Source of the DNA: DASYAE01 sp036501535
GTDB taxonomy: Bacteria > Actinomycetota > Actinomycetes > Streptomycetales > Catenulisporaceae
Length of the DNA stretch: 14,233 nucleotides
Assembly: GCA_036501535.1 (NCBI GenBank)
Contig: DASYAE010000119.1
Location: 1 to 14,233, forward strand
Direction: 5' to 3'
Shown: positions 1 to 7,075 of the stretch, one piece after another
Layout: the number at the start of each line of letters is the position of its first letter
Numbering within the stretch: the stretch's first letter is position 1
Made by a program: the position numbers and the translations under genes
Notes under the pieces: generated by a model
The model's database searches: none
What the model saw: the letters and a program-made list of their open reading frames with translations, nothing else
Told to the model about the DNA's origin: nothing

Positions 1-841
1 GGCCGATGGCCTGGCCGGCCGCCTCGTAGTTGAAGTTCCAGCTGATCTGCAGCGGGCCGCGGCCGTAGTAGGCGTAGGTGCCGGCCGGGCAGCCGTAGGA
101 CTCGCTGGCGCAGTAGTCGCCGGACTGGTCGATCTCGTTGACGTAGACCAGTCCGCCGGTCTCGTGGTCGACGTTGGCCAGGAACGCCGCGGCCTCCTGT
201 GCCTGCACGGTCGAGCTGCCTGTGGTGGCGAAGCCCGGGTACGTGCTCAGCGCCGTGACCAGCCCGCTGTAGGTGTAGAAGGAGTTCCGGCTCGGGAACA
301 TCTGGTCGAACTGCGCTTCGCTGACCACGAACCCGCTGCTGCTGGTGCCGCCTCCGCCGCCGCCGCTGGAACCGCCGGAGCAGGTGTACGGGGACCAGTA
401 CCAGGTGCTGATCGTCGGGTCGTAGCCCGGATTGGCGTTGGTGGCGATGTAAAGCTGGCCGTTGGCGGTGTACGTGACGATCGCGCCGACGTCGTAGTAC
501 TGCCCTGCGACCCACGCCGGGTAGCTGCAGCTGCCGCCGCTCCCGCTCCCGCCGCCGCTCGAGCCGCCGCCGGAGCAGGCTCCGTCGTCGGTCCACACGT
601 CCTGGCCGTTGTTGCCGGGGATGTCGCCCTGGGTCCACCATTTGGCGGTCCAGTCGTCGCCGTTGTAGGAGACCTGTTCGCCGCCGGTATACGCGGTCGA
701 CGAGTTCCACGCCGCCGCGCAGCTGGTCGCGGCCTGGGCCGGTACCACCGTCGCCGCGAACGTCACCAGTCCGATCATGCCGGCCAGCGCGGTCAGCAGG
801 ACGAGCAGCCGAGCGCGCCCGACCGCATGGGGATACGTCAT
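1..841 (-). CDS. Secreted GH19 chitinase with two chitin-binding modules (3' end outside window)
   Basis: This is an extracellular endochitinase that would hydrolyse beta-1,4-GlcNAc polymers. The first 280 residues are visible. A signal peptide (about 1-37, hydrophobic core LLVLLTALAGMIGLVTFAA, cleavage near AQA) is followed by a CBM5/12 module (41-89, with the AKWWTQG motif). A Gly/Ser linker leads to a second CBM5/12-like module (105-154, ending YWSPYTC), then another Gly/Ser linker and the start of the GH19 catalytic domain (from about 171). The domain shows HETGG with the presumed general acid E227, a second acidic residue E236 nine positions on (the spacing known for Streptomyces GH19 enzymes), and YYGRGPLQISWNFNY. 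The ATG start is supported by GAAGGGG six bases upstream. The gene is truncated only by the window edge. It is divergent from the SARP gene and has two DasR-like sites upstream. Confidence 0.95.
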   Translation of the reverse strand, partial: MTYPHAVGRARLLVLLTALAGMIGLVTFAATVVPAQAATSCAAAWNSSTAYTGGEQVSYNGDDWTAKWWTQGDIPGNNGQDVWTDDGACSGGGSSGGGSGSGGSCSYPAWVAGQYYDVGAIVTYTANGQLYIATNANPGYDPTISTWYWSPYTCSGGSSGGGGGGTSSSGFVVSEAQFDQMFPSRNSFYTYSGLVTALSTYPGFATTGSSTVQAQEAAAFLANVDHETGGLVYVNEIDQSGDYCASESYGCPAGTYAYYGRGPLQISWNFNYEAAGQAIG

Positions 842-1375
842 ATGCCACCCCTTCACGAGTGGGTCGACAACAATGCCCAAGCGCCGTCGGACGGGAGAAC
901 CGAGGAGTGGCATAGACCAAACTGGACTGCATTGGTATGGACCACTGACCGTCGAGGGCCTACGAAACCGCCCCCGACCGCGCCCGTCAATAGACCGGCC
1001 GAGTACGGGTTCCCGGCCCCGAACCCGCGTCCGGGGCCGTGAGCTGGCGAGATGAGCCCACGGCCGAGCGCGCCCCGGCGCAACCATTACGGAATCTTTG
1101 CCGCCCGGCACCTCGGGTCACGCGTTCGCCCGCATCGGTGCCGAGACCGGGGTGCCATTGCCGCCGCGCGGGCGTGGGCGCCTGGTTATGCGCATGACTT
1201 CCCCGTGACCGGGTAAACGGTCGGTCATCACCGGTCGGCGAATCGGTGCTGCGCCGGCACATACGGGTTCTGAGTCGGCGGCACACGGGGCTAGTCTGTC
1301 CGCGGCTGCGGCGCAGTGCGGTCGCAGCCGGTGTCCATGGGCGCGGGGCCTACTGGCCATGGCGAAAGGGACGCG
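842..1375. other. Divergent intergenic region between chitinase and SARP genes
   Basis: This 534-bp region has no credible gene. The chitinase side holds the Shine-Dalgarno sequence and the two dre-like sites. The middle has a 7-bp direct repeat, CGGTCGG, at 1218-1224 and 1232-1238. The SARP side has a weak promoter candidate, TTCTGA (1268-1273) and TAGTCT (1292-1297) 18 bp apart, about 80 bp before the SARP start. Nothing else stands out; the ORFs crossing it are high-GC noise. Confidence 0.6.
906..946 (-). promoter_or_regulatory. Two candidate DasR (dre) operators upstream of the chitinase gene
   Basis: Two imperfect 16-bp palindromes lie 25 bp apart, at 906-921 (core TGGCATAGACCA) and 931-946 (ATTGGTATGGACCACT). 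Scored by eye against the dre consensus A(C/G)TGGTCTAGACCA(C/G)T, they match at about 12 and 13 of 16 positions. Paired 12-bp repeats of this type are known in Streptomyces chitinase promoters, where the GntR-family regulator DasR binds and is released by GlcN-6-P. They sit 65-105 bp before the chitinase start, as expected for a promoter-proximal operator. Binding itself is inferred. Confidence 0.65.
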
Positions 1376-4300
1376 GTGAGGCTTGCGGTTTTGGGGCCGC
1401 TGCTGGCGGCCGACGAGACAGGGCGGCAGGTGCATCTGGCCGGGCGGGAGCGGATCCTGCTGGCGGCCCTCGCGCTGCGGGCGAACCAGGTGCTGTCGGC
1501 GGATCAACTCGCCGAGCTGGTGTTCGACGGCGCCCCCACGGACAAGGCGAGAAGTACGCTGCGCTCCTACGTGCGGCGGCTGCGCGCGGGCCTCGGACCC
1601 GCGTGGGCGGAGCGGATCGTCACGCATTCGCCGGGTTATCTCTGCCGGGCCGACGAGGACGAGGTGGACGTCCTCGAGTTTGAGGCGCTGTGCCAGCAGG
1701 CCGGCGCGGCGCTGCAGGACCGGCAGTGGGCTGAGGCGTCGAGCGCCGCCGAGCAGGCGGTGGGGCTGTGGCGCGGTACGCCGTTGCTGGACGTCGCATC
1801 GCAGGGGCTGCGCGACGAGTTCGTCCCGCGGCTCGAGCAGTTGCGCGTGCAGGTGCTGGAGGATCGCGCCGAGGCCGATCTGCGGCTCGGACGGCACGAG
1901 CATTTGGTCCAGCCGCTGCGGGAGCTGGTCGCACAGCATCCGATGCGCGAGCGCTTCCATGCGCAGTTGATGCTCGCGCTGGCCCGCTCGGGCCGCCAAG
2001 CCGAGGCGCTGACGGTGTATCAGGACGCACGCAAGACCCTGGTCGGGGAGCTGGGCGTCGAGCCGGGGCCTGAACTGCGCGGCCTGCACGAGCGGATCCT
2101 GGCCGGCGACGAGGTGCGGGCGGGCAGCGACACTGCCGGGTCGGCTCAGTCCGGCGATCAGGCGGTCGCGCCCCCGCCGGCGGCGGTCCCTCGGCAGCTG
2201 CCCGCAGCCGCCGGGCACTTCACCGGTCGCAGCGCCGAGCTGGCGTGGCTGGCCGGGCTGGCGGACGACTCCGACCGGCAGGCCGTGGCGGAGGGCACGG
2301 TGGTGATCTCGGCGATCGACGGGATGGCCGGGATCGGGAAGACCGCCCTCGCGGTGCACGCCGCGCACCGCGTTTCCGGGCGGTTCCCGGACGGGCAGCT
2401 GTTCGTCGACCTGCACGGCTACACGAAGGGTTCTGTGCCGCGGGAACCTGGCGACGCGCTGGGGATGCTCCTGCGCGCCCTGGGCGTTTCGGCGCAGCGC
2501 ATCCCCGAGGACAGCGAGGAGCGCGCCGCGCTCTACCGCCAGCACCTGGCCGGTACCAGAACCCTGGTCGTGTTGGACAATGCCGCCGGCGAGGCGCAGG
2601 TACGCCCGCTGCTGCCCGGAGCGCCCGGCTGCCTGGTGCTGGTCACCAGCCGGCGGCGCCTGAAGGGCCTGCACGACGCCCATGTTCTGGCGCTGGACGT
2701 ACTGGCGGAGGCGGACGCGCTTGCCCTGCTGGGCACGGTGGTCGTGCCCGAGCGCGCCAGTGCCGACGACCCGGCCCTACGCGAGATCGTCGGGCTCTGC
2801 GGGCGGCTGCCGCTCGCCCTGCGGATCGCCGGCGCGCTGCTGTGCCACCGCCCGGACTGGACGCCGCAGTACCTCGCCGACCTGCTGCGCGACCAGCAGC
2901 GGCGGCTGGCCGCCCTCACCGACGGCGAGCACGACCTACGCGCCGTGTTCGACCTCTCATACGCCGGGCTGGGCGAGCCGCACCGGCTGCTGCTGCGCCG
3001 CGCGGCGCTGGTGCCCGGCCCGAGCCTGGACGGCTACGCCGCCGCCGTGCTGCTCGGCCTCGATCCGGATGCCGCCACCGGGCAGCTCGAAGACCTGGTC
3101 GACCACAACCTGCTGATCGCGCACGCTCCCGGCCGCTACCGGATGCACGACCTGATCCGCGCGCACGCACGCACCCTCGCCGACCGCGATCCGGCCGGCG
3201 AGCGCGCAGCCGCGCTGGGCCGGTTGCTGGACTACTACGCGCACACCGCGCAAAGCGCCTCGATTCCCATCGCGCGCCGTCTGCGGCCCGCGCCCACCGG
3301 ACCCGCACCCGCCCACGCCCCTGCCCTGGCCGATCCCGGGGAGGCCCGGGACTGGCTGCACGCCGAGCGCGAGAATCTTGAGGCGGCCCACGCCCATGCC
3401 CGCGCATCCGGCCTGGACGAGCACGTCGTCGCGCTCGCGGCGGGCCTGGCCGAGATCCTGCGCACCGACGGACCTCTCGACCAGGCCATTGACATGCTCG
3501 AGGAGGCCGCCGAGACCGCCCGGCGCAGCGGCCACCGCGCCGCCTGCGCCGCCGCCCTGACCGACCTGGGGCTCGTGCGGCGACTGAGCGGGGACCTGCC
3601 CGGCTCGAGCGACGCGTTCGTGCGGTCCGTGGAGATCCACCGCCAGATCGGGCACCGCCACGGCGAGGCCGGCGCCCTGACCGAGCTGGGCACCGTGAAG
3701 CTGCTGACCGGCGACCTGGCCTGCGCCGACGCGACGCTCACGCAGGCCCTGACGATCTTTCAGGAGATCGGTCCGCGCCGCGGCGAGGCCATCGCGCTGA
3801 CCGAGCTGGGAAGGATGCGGCGGCTGACCGCGGACCTACCCGGCTCCGGCGACGCGCTCGCGCGGTCCGTGGAGATATGCCGCCAGATCGGCCACCGGCA
3901 CGGCGAGGCCGGCGCGCTGGCCGAACTGGGCGTGGTGCGGCGGCTCGCCGGGGACCTGCCCGGGGCCGACGACGCCTCCACCCATGCGCTCGAGCTCTTC
4001 CGCGAGATGGGCCACCGGCACGGCGAGGCCTCCGCCCTGACCGAGCTGGGAATCCTGCGGCGCATGGCCGGAGACCTGCCCGGGGCCGCCGACGCGCTCA
4101 CGCAGGCCCTGGAGATCTCCCGCCACGACGGCTACCGCAACGGCGTGGCCTACGTGCTGACCGAGCTGGGACGTGTGCGGCTCGCGGCCGGAGACCTGCC
4201 CGCGGCCGCCGAAGCCCTCTGCCAGGCGCTGGAGATCTGCCGCGCGACCAGCAACCGCAACGACGAGGCCTGGGCCCTGAACTACTACGCCGCCGTCGTC

Positions 4301-4555
4301 GCCGCCACCGGCGACCCGCTGCGCGCCGTCGAGCTCTACCGGCAGGCCCTCGCGATGAACCGCGAGCTGAACAAGCCCGACGACGAGGCCGTGGCGCTCG
4401 AGGGCCTCGGCGAGTGCCACGCGTCCGGCGGCGAATCCGGGCCCGCCGCCGCCGACCTGCAGAAGGCGCTCGAGATCTATCAGCACCTCGGCATGGATCT
4501 CGACGCCGGCCGCGTCCGCGGCCGGCTGGCCGGTATCAGCTGCTCAGGGGTTTGA
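1376..4555 (+). CDS. AfsR-type SARP transcriptional regulator (SARP-NB-ARC-TPR, 1059 aa)
   Basis: This is a large Streptomyces antibiotic regulatory protein (SARP). Residues 1-90 form the OmpR-type winged helix. About 97-242 is the BTAD domain (ending near GLHERILAGDEV). An NB-ARC/STAND ATPase follows, with Walker A GMAGIGKTA (316-324), Walker B TLVVLDN (396-402), an LVTSRRRL strand and a RLPLAL motif. The C-terminus (about 722-1050) is eight 40-residue TPR-like units. Length and architecture match AfsR of S. coelicolor (about 993 aa), a phosphorylated integrator of secondary metabolism. I chose GTG 1376 because GAAAGGGA lies just upstream and the protein then begins MRLAVLGPL, as SARPs do; in-frame GTG or ATG codons at 1316, 1331 and 1337 are less likely. 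Several AfsR-like paralogues occur per genome, so orthology to AfsR is not claimed. Its 3' end overlaps the convergent alpha-galactosidase gene by 20 bp. Confidence 0.93.
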   Translation: MRLAVLGPLLAADETGRQVHLAGRERILLAALALRANQVLSADQLAELVFDGAPTDKARSTLRSYVRRLRAGLGPAWAERIVTHSPGYLCRADEDEVDVLEFEALCQQAGAALQDRQWAEASSAAEQAVGLWRGTPLLDVASQGLRDEFVPRLEQLRVQVLEDRAEADLRLGRHEHLVQPLRELVAQHPMRERFHAQLMLALARSGRQAEALTVYQDARKTLVGELGVEPGPELRGLHERILAGDEVRAGSDTAGSAQSGDQAVAPPPAAVPRQLPAAAGHFTGRSAELAWLAGLADDSDRQAVAEGTVVISAIDGMAGIGKTALAVHAAHRVSGRFPDGQLFVDLHGYTKGSVPREPGDALGMLLRALGVSAQRIPEDSEERAALYRQHLAGTRTLVVLDNAAGEAQVRPLLPGAPGCLVLVTSRRRLKGLHDAHVLALDVLAEADALALLGTVVVPERASADDPALREIVGLCGRLPLALRIAGALLCHRPDWTPQYLADLLRDQQRRLAALTDGEHDLRAVFDLSYAGLGEPHRLLLRRAALVPGPSLDGYAAAVLLGLDPDAATGQLEDLVDHNLLIAHAPGRYRMHDLIRAHARTLADRDPAGERAAALGRLLDYYAHTAQSASIPIARRLRPAPTGPAPAHAPALADPGEARDWLHAERENLEAAHAHARASGLDEHVVALAAGLAEILRTDGPLDQAIDMLEEAAETARRSGHRAACAAALTDLGLVRRLSGDLPGSSDAFVRSVEIHRQIGHRHGEAGALTELGTVKLLTGDLACADATLTQALTIFQEIGPRRGEAIALTELGRMRRLTADLPGSGDALARSVEICRQIGHRHGEAGALAELGVVRRLAGDLPGADDASTHALELFREMGHRHGEASALTELGILRRMAGDLPGAADALTQALEISRHDGYRNGVAYVLTELGRVRLAAGDLPAAAEALCQALEICRATSNRNDEAWALNYYAAVVAATGDPLRAVELYRQALAMNRELNKPDDEAVALEGLGECHASGGESGPAAADLQKALEIYQHLGMDLDAGRVRGRLAGISCSGV
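3541..4500 (+). repeat. 120-bp tandem repeat array encoding the TPR domain
   Basis: A strict 120-bp periodicity is visible. The block CGGCGAGGCC...CTGACCGAGCTGGG recurs, with changes, at 3541, 3661, 3781, 3901, 4021, 4141, 4261 and 4381. No indels break the register over eight units. Each unit encodes 40 residues of the type GEA-ALTELG-RR-GDLPGA-DAL-QALEI-R. The first and last units are the most diverged. The repeat lies entirely inside the SARP gene and has no sign of independent mobility. Confidence 0.9.
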
Positions 4556-5783
4556 TCACCACTGTTTCGGTCTGTCCTGCTGCGAGGGTGACGCTGACGG
4601 CGCTGAAGGTGGTCGTCTCGTTCTTCCACACGTTGTAGCCGGTTGCTTCGGCGGTGCTGATCCCGAGCTGGGAGAGCGTGAAGGTGCCGCTGGTGCTGCC
4701 GGTGCCCAGGTTCGCGAGCAGCACCGCCGTGCCGCCGTCGGCCTTCTTGAACACCGCCTCCAGGTTCCCGCTGGCGGTGGTCACGGCGGTAGAAGGCTGC
4801 GATCCGCTCTGGTCGATCGCGATGATGTCCGGGTTCTTCAGCGCGGCCAGCTCGGCCGCGGTCAGCGTGGTCAGGTCGGTGGAGATCAGCAGGGGGCTGG
4901 CCTCCTCGGCCCAGACGGACAGCTGGCTCTGCTCGTCGGCCAGCGACCAGCCGAACGGGTGCGAGACGGGCGTGCCGGGCACCAGCATGTCCAGGTCGTT
5001 CCAGTGGCCGGGCCCGGCGAAGCCGTGCAAGTGCAGGTCGGCGGCGAGGTGGCCGAGGATCGTGTCCGAGGCGGGGTTCAGGGGCGACTCGTCGGCCGCC
5101 ACCCGCCACATGTTCGCGAAGGTGGACGAGGACTGGACGGCCTGCGTGAAGTCCGACTGCCCGAGCACGTAGATGGGCAGTTCCTCGCTGTAGACGACGG
5201 CCGGGTTCGCTGCACGCAGATCGGCGCCGTACTGCTGGAACGCGGCCGTCAGCGTACTGAGGGTCGTGCCGGACGGCAGGCCGCCGCACTCGTCGATCTT
5301 CACGAAGTCCACGCCCCAGGCGGCGAAGGTGTTCGCGTCCTGCGCGTAGTGGTTGTCCGAGGCCGTACTCCCGCCGCTGCCGGGCAGGTGCTGGCAGGTC
5401 TGGGTGCCGATGGCCTCGTAGATCCCGAACTTCAGGCCCAGCGCGTGGATCTGGGCGGCCAGCCACGGGATGCCGTTCGGGTACTTCGTGGTGTTCCAGG
5501 TCAACGCTCCGCTGCTGGTGCGCGCGGAGGCCGGCCAGCCGTCGTCCAGGTTCACCGTGTCGTAGCCCGCGGCGGCGAGCCCGCTGCTGACCAGGAAATT
5601 GGCCTGTGCGAGCACGTCGCTCTGGGTCGCCGCGGCGCCGTACTGGTACCACGTGTTGTAGCCCATGACCGGCAACTGCCCGAAAGCCGGCGCGGCAGCA
5701 TGCGCAGCCGGGGCGGCCCCCGGCACGACGGCCGGAACGGCGGCAGCCAGCATCGCTGCGACCACCGCAATGTGCTTCCTCAT
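4536..5783 (-). CDS. Secreted GH27 alpha-galactosidase (415 aa)
   Basis: This is a retaining glycoside hydrolase of family 27 (clan GH-D) expected to remove terminal alpha-galactosyl residues from oligosaccharides or galactomannan outside the cell. Residues 1-30 are a signal peptide (ending AAHAAA). The TIM barrel begins LPVMGYNTWYQYG and shows NLDDGWP (78-84). VDFVKIDECGG (158-168) carries the presumed nucleophile D164. D231 in MWRVAADES fits the acid/base position, and PGHWNDLDML (258-267) is a strong family motif. The last 85 residues fit the C-terminal beta-sandwich. The ATG start at 5783 follows a GAGGAGAAGG Shine-Dalgarno. It lies 86 bp downstream of the lectin-like gene on the same strand and could be co-transcribed. 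A related GH27 specificity, such as beta-L-arabinopyranosidase, cannot be excluded. Confidence 0.93.
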   Translation of the reverse strand: MRKHIAVVAAMLAAAVPAVVPGAAPAAHAAAPAFGQLPVMGYNTWYQYGAAATQSDVLAQANFLVSSGLAAAGYDTVNLDDGWPASARTSSGALTWNTTKYPNGIPWLAAQIHALGLKFGIYEAIGTQTCQHLPGSGGSTASDNHYAQDANTFAAWGVDFVKIDECGGLPSGTTLSTLTAAFQQYGADLRAANPAVVYSEELPIYVLGQSDFTQAVQSSSTFANMWRVAADESPLNPASDTILGHLAADLHLHGFAGPGHWNDLDMLVPGTPVSHPFGWSLADEQSQLSVWAEEASPLLISTDLTTLTAAELAALKNPDIIAIDQSGSQPSTAVTTASGNLEAVFKKADGGTAVLLANLGTGSTSGTFTLSQLGISTAEATGYNVWKNETTTFSAVSVTLAAGQTETVVIKPLSS

Positions 5784-5807
5784 CAGTCGCTCACCTTCTC
5801 CTCGTCA

Positions 5808-5857
5808 GGGGGCGCATACGGGGAGCCCCCGTGCAGGTTCCTCCACACGGAGGCTCC
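5808..5857 (-). terminator. Inverted repeats between lectin-like and alpha-galactosidase genes
   Basis: Two overlapping potential hairpins fill the 86-bp gap. One is GGGGGC/GCCCCC (5808-5813 and 5825-5830, 11-nt loop). The other is CCTCC-ACAC-GGAGG (5840-5853), with an outer GGAGCC/GGCTCC pairing (5822-5827 and 5852-5857). No T-tract follows. They could attenuate read-through from the lectin-like gene or stabilise processed mRNA ends. Which fold forms is unknown. Confidence 0.35.
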
Positions 5858-5869
5858 ACGTCCCGGGTT

Positions 5870-6439
5870 CTAGTTGAAGCCGAACACGGTGAACTGGTTG
5901 TACTTCCCGCCGCTGCCCCAGTTGAGGGCATACAGGTAGTCGTGCGTCCCGATCGCCTGCGCGTCCAGGTTCCCGGCGGAGCCGAAGGCCCCGTTGCCCA
6001 GCATGTAGTCGCCCTCGTCGTACCATCCGCCGACGTCGTTGCACTTCTCCAGCTCGATCGGCGCGCCGTTGGTGCCGGTGGCACTCATGCACAGGCTGGT
6101 GTTCTGCGCGTCCTCGATCCAGTAGCAGGACAGTGCGTCCCACTGGCAGCCCTGGGGGCTCAGGACGATGTTCCACTTGTCGTCGGCGCCGTTCGGGTAC
6201 AGCCAGAGCTTCGCGCCCGCCGAGTTGTTGTTGCCCACGACGTCGACGCAGTATGCGGTGTTCGTGTGCGCGCAGATCGTGGTGCCCTTGACGGGCCGCG
6301 ATGCCGGCGTGACTGCGGAATGCGACGCTGAGGCCGATGTGGTGCCGGGTGCGGCGGTCGCGGCGAGCGCGCTCGGTGCCGCCGCCGACATGAGAACCAC
6401 GGCGAATCCGGCCGCGATCAGAAAGGATCTGTGTTTCAT
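5870..6439 (-). CDS. Secreted ricin-B/beta-trefoil-like protein, hypothetical (189 aa)
   Basis: The start is ATG 6439, where a classic signal peptide begins (MKHRSFLIAAGFAVVLMSAA, cleavage near ALA, residue 26). GGAG lies 11 bases upstream. A longer in-frame reading to 6616 adds only an Arg-rich, unsupported extension. After a Ser/Thr/Ala-rich stretch (27-50), the mature part holds six cysteines (56, 64, 98, 105, 117, 133), enough for three disulfides. Segments such as CVDVVGNNNSAGAKLWLY...DDKWNIV and LCMSATGTNGAPIELEKC resemble ricin-B/CBM13 repeats, where a C-[LVM]-[DS] strand is followed by a Q-x-W-like end. This is a pattern judgement: the QxW motifs are not canonical. It is probably a carbohydrate-binding or surface-attached extracellular protein, upstream of and co-directional with the alpha-galactosidase. 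No catalytic motif is seen. Confidence 0.72.
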   Translation of the reverse strand: MKHRSFLIAAGFAVVLMSAAAPSALAATAAPGTTSASASHSAVTPASRPVKGTTICAHTNTAYCVDVVGNNNSAGAKLWLYPNGADDKWNIVLSPQGCQWDALSCYWIEDAQNTSLCMSATGTNGAPIELEKCNDVGGWYDEGDYMLGNGAFGSAGNLDAQAIGTHDYLYALNWGSGGKYNQFTVFGFN

Positions 6440-6604
6440 GGATAACCCGTCTCCGTGTAGGTGCCTGATTTCGGCTGAGCCTGTCTGCGGATCCCCGAAG
6501 AATTGATCCCCCACCGGGGTCCCCGCGCTTGTTCGGCGCCTCTGTCTGCGCTTATGCGAGCATGCTGGCTGCGCGGCGGGGCATCCGAGGGGCAATCGGG
6601 GGCA

Positions 6605-6626
6605 GGCGGGTGACACGCGGGTGACA
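6605..6626 (-). promoter_or_regulatory. Candidate PhoP box (two 11-bp direct repeats)
   Basis: Read on the minus strand, two adjacent 11-bp units, TGTCACCCGCG and TGTCACCCGCC, start at 6626 and 6615. Compared by eye with the Streptomyces PHO-box unit G(G/T)TCAYYYR(G/C)G, they match at about 10 and 9 of 11 positions. They lie 166 bp before the lectin-like start, in its leader or promoter region. PhoP control of that gene, activating or repressing, is inferred. Confidence 0.45.
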
Positions 6627-6688
6627 TGTGGGGACGCCGCCGGATCTCGGCGATGGCGGCGCCGACGTCCCCGCGGAACCGAACGCGC

Positions 6689-6720
6689 AGTGGCCCGGGG
6701 GATCCTTCCCCCGGGCCACT
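6689..6720 (-). terminator. Strong hairpin terminator after rpmG
   Basis: A perfect 13-bp inverted repeat, AGTGGCCCGGGGG (6689-6701) and CCCCCGGGCCACT (6708-6720), has a 6-nt loop. It starts 22 bases past the rpmG stop. It lacks a U-tract, as is usual for high-GC actinomycete terminators. It insulates rpmG from the lectin-like gene. Confidence 0.88.
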
Positions 6721-6742
6721 CGGCGTATTTGGGCGCTCTTTG

Positions 6743-6907
6743 TCAGCGCTCTTCGCGGAACTCGACGTGCCGGCCGGCGACCGGGTCGTACTTGCGCAGC
6801 GTCAGCCGGTCCGGGTCGTTGCGCCGGTTCTTGCGGGTGACGTACGTGTACCCGGTGCGGGCGGTGGAGCGGAGCTTGACGATCGGGCGCAACTCGTTGC
6901 GGGCCAT
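6743..6907 (-). CDS. rpmG: 50S ribosomal protein L33, cysteine-free (zinc-independent) paralogue (54 aa)
   Basis: The sequence MARNELRPIVKLRSTARTGY, then TYVTRKNRRN and DPDRLTLRKYDPVAGRHVEF, is a full-length L33, a small component of the large ribosomal subunit near the E site. No cysteine is present, so the CxxC pairs of the zinc-ribbon (C+) form are replaced and this is the C- paralogue. In actinomycetes, C- L33, L28, L31 and S14 replace their zinc-binding counterparts under zinc shortage, under Zur repression. The ATG start follows GGAGGGAAG. A longer reading to 7030 is rejected because the Shine-Dalgarno lies inside it and L33 begins at MARN. It is monocistronic: its own terminator lies downstream, and divergent transporter genes lie upstream. 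Confidence 0.96.
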   Translation of the reverse strand: MARNELRPIVKLRSTARTGYTYVTRKNRRNDPDRLTLRKYDPVAGRHVEFREER

Positions 6908-6936
6908 GGCAGACTTCCCTCCTGCTCTAACAGCAG

Positions 6937-6951
6937 TGGTTATCGTTTCCA
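6937..6951 (-). promoter_or_regulatory. Candidate Zur box upstream of rpmG
   Basis: The 15-mer TGGAAACGATAACCA (minus strand) has TGG/CCA ends and a central CGAT. By eye it matches the actinobacterial Zur consensus TGAAAATGATTTTCA at about 10 of 15 positions. It lies 30 bp before the rpmG start, well placed for repression. The match is imperfect, and the assignment leans on known Zur control of cysteine-free ribosomal paralogues. Confidence 0.5.
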
Positions 6952-7075
6952 ACCAGCTGCTCACCCCGCTCAACACCGAGGTCGACCGGCGTATTCCGAC
7001 CACCGCCGCAGCCGCCGTTCTGCTCGGCACCTGGTCGAACTCGTCGAATCTTGCATGATTGATAAAAGATTTTCA

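Larger units (their letters stand above)
6440..6742. other. Intergenic region between lectin-like gene and rpmG
   Basis: This 303-bp region contains the rpmG terminator hairpin (6689-6720), the PHO-like direct repeats (6605-6626) and the lectin-like gene's leader with its GGAG Shine-Dalgarno. No further gene is supported. I see no convincing -10/-35 pair for the lectin-like gene. Confidence 0.6.

Noticed and set aside
164..1042. Open frame on the plus strand opposite the chitinase
   Set aside because: It is an Ala/Gly/Arg-rich shadow of the Gly/Ser linkers and CBM modules. It has no start signal, and the chitinase frame is unambiguous.
1118..2683. 521-codon open frame on the minus strand opposite the SARP gene
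   Set aside because: Its translation is Arg/Gln/Gly/Pro-rich with no recognisable domain, and it lies antisense to a gene with clear SARP and NB-ARC motifs. Long antisense frames are expected at this GC content.
3541..4500. Regular repeats considered as a CRISPR or satellite array
   Set aside because: The units are coding, lack spacer/repeat alternation and translate to TPR helices within the SARP protein.
6440..6616. 59-residue N-terminal extension of the lectin-like gene
   Set aside because: The extension is Arg/Cys/Pro-rich and overlaps the PHO-like repeat. A signal peptide and a Shine-Dalgarno mark ATG 6439 as the start.
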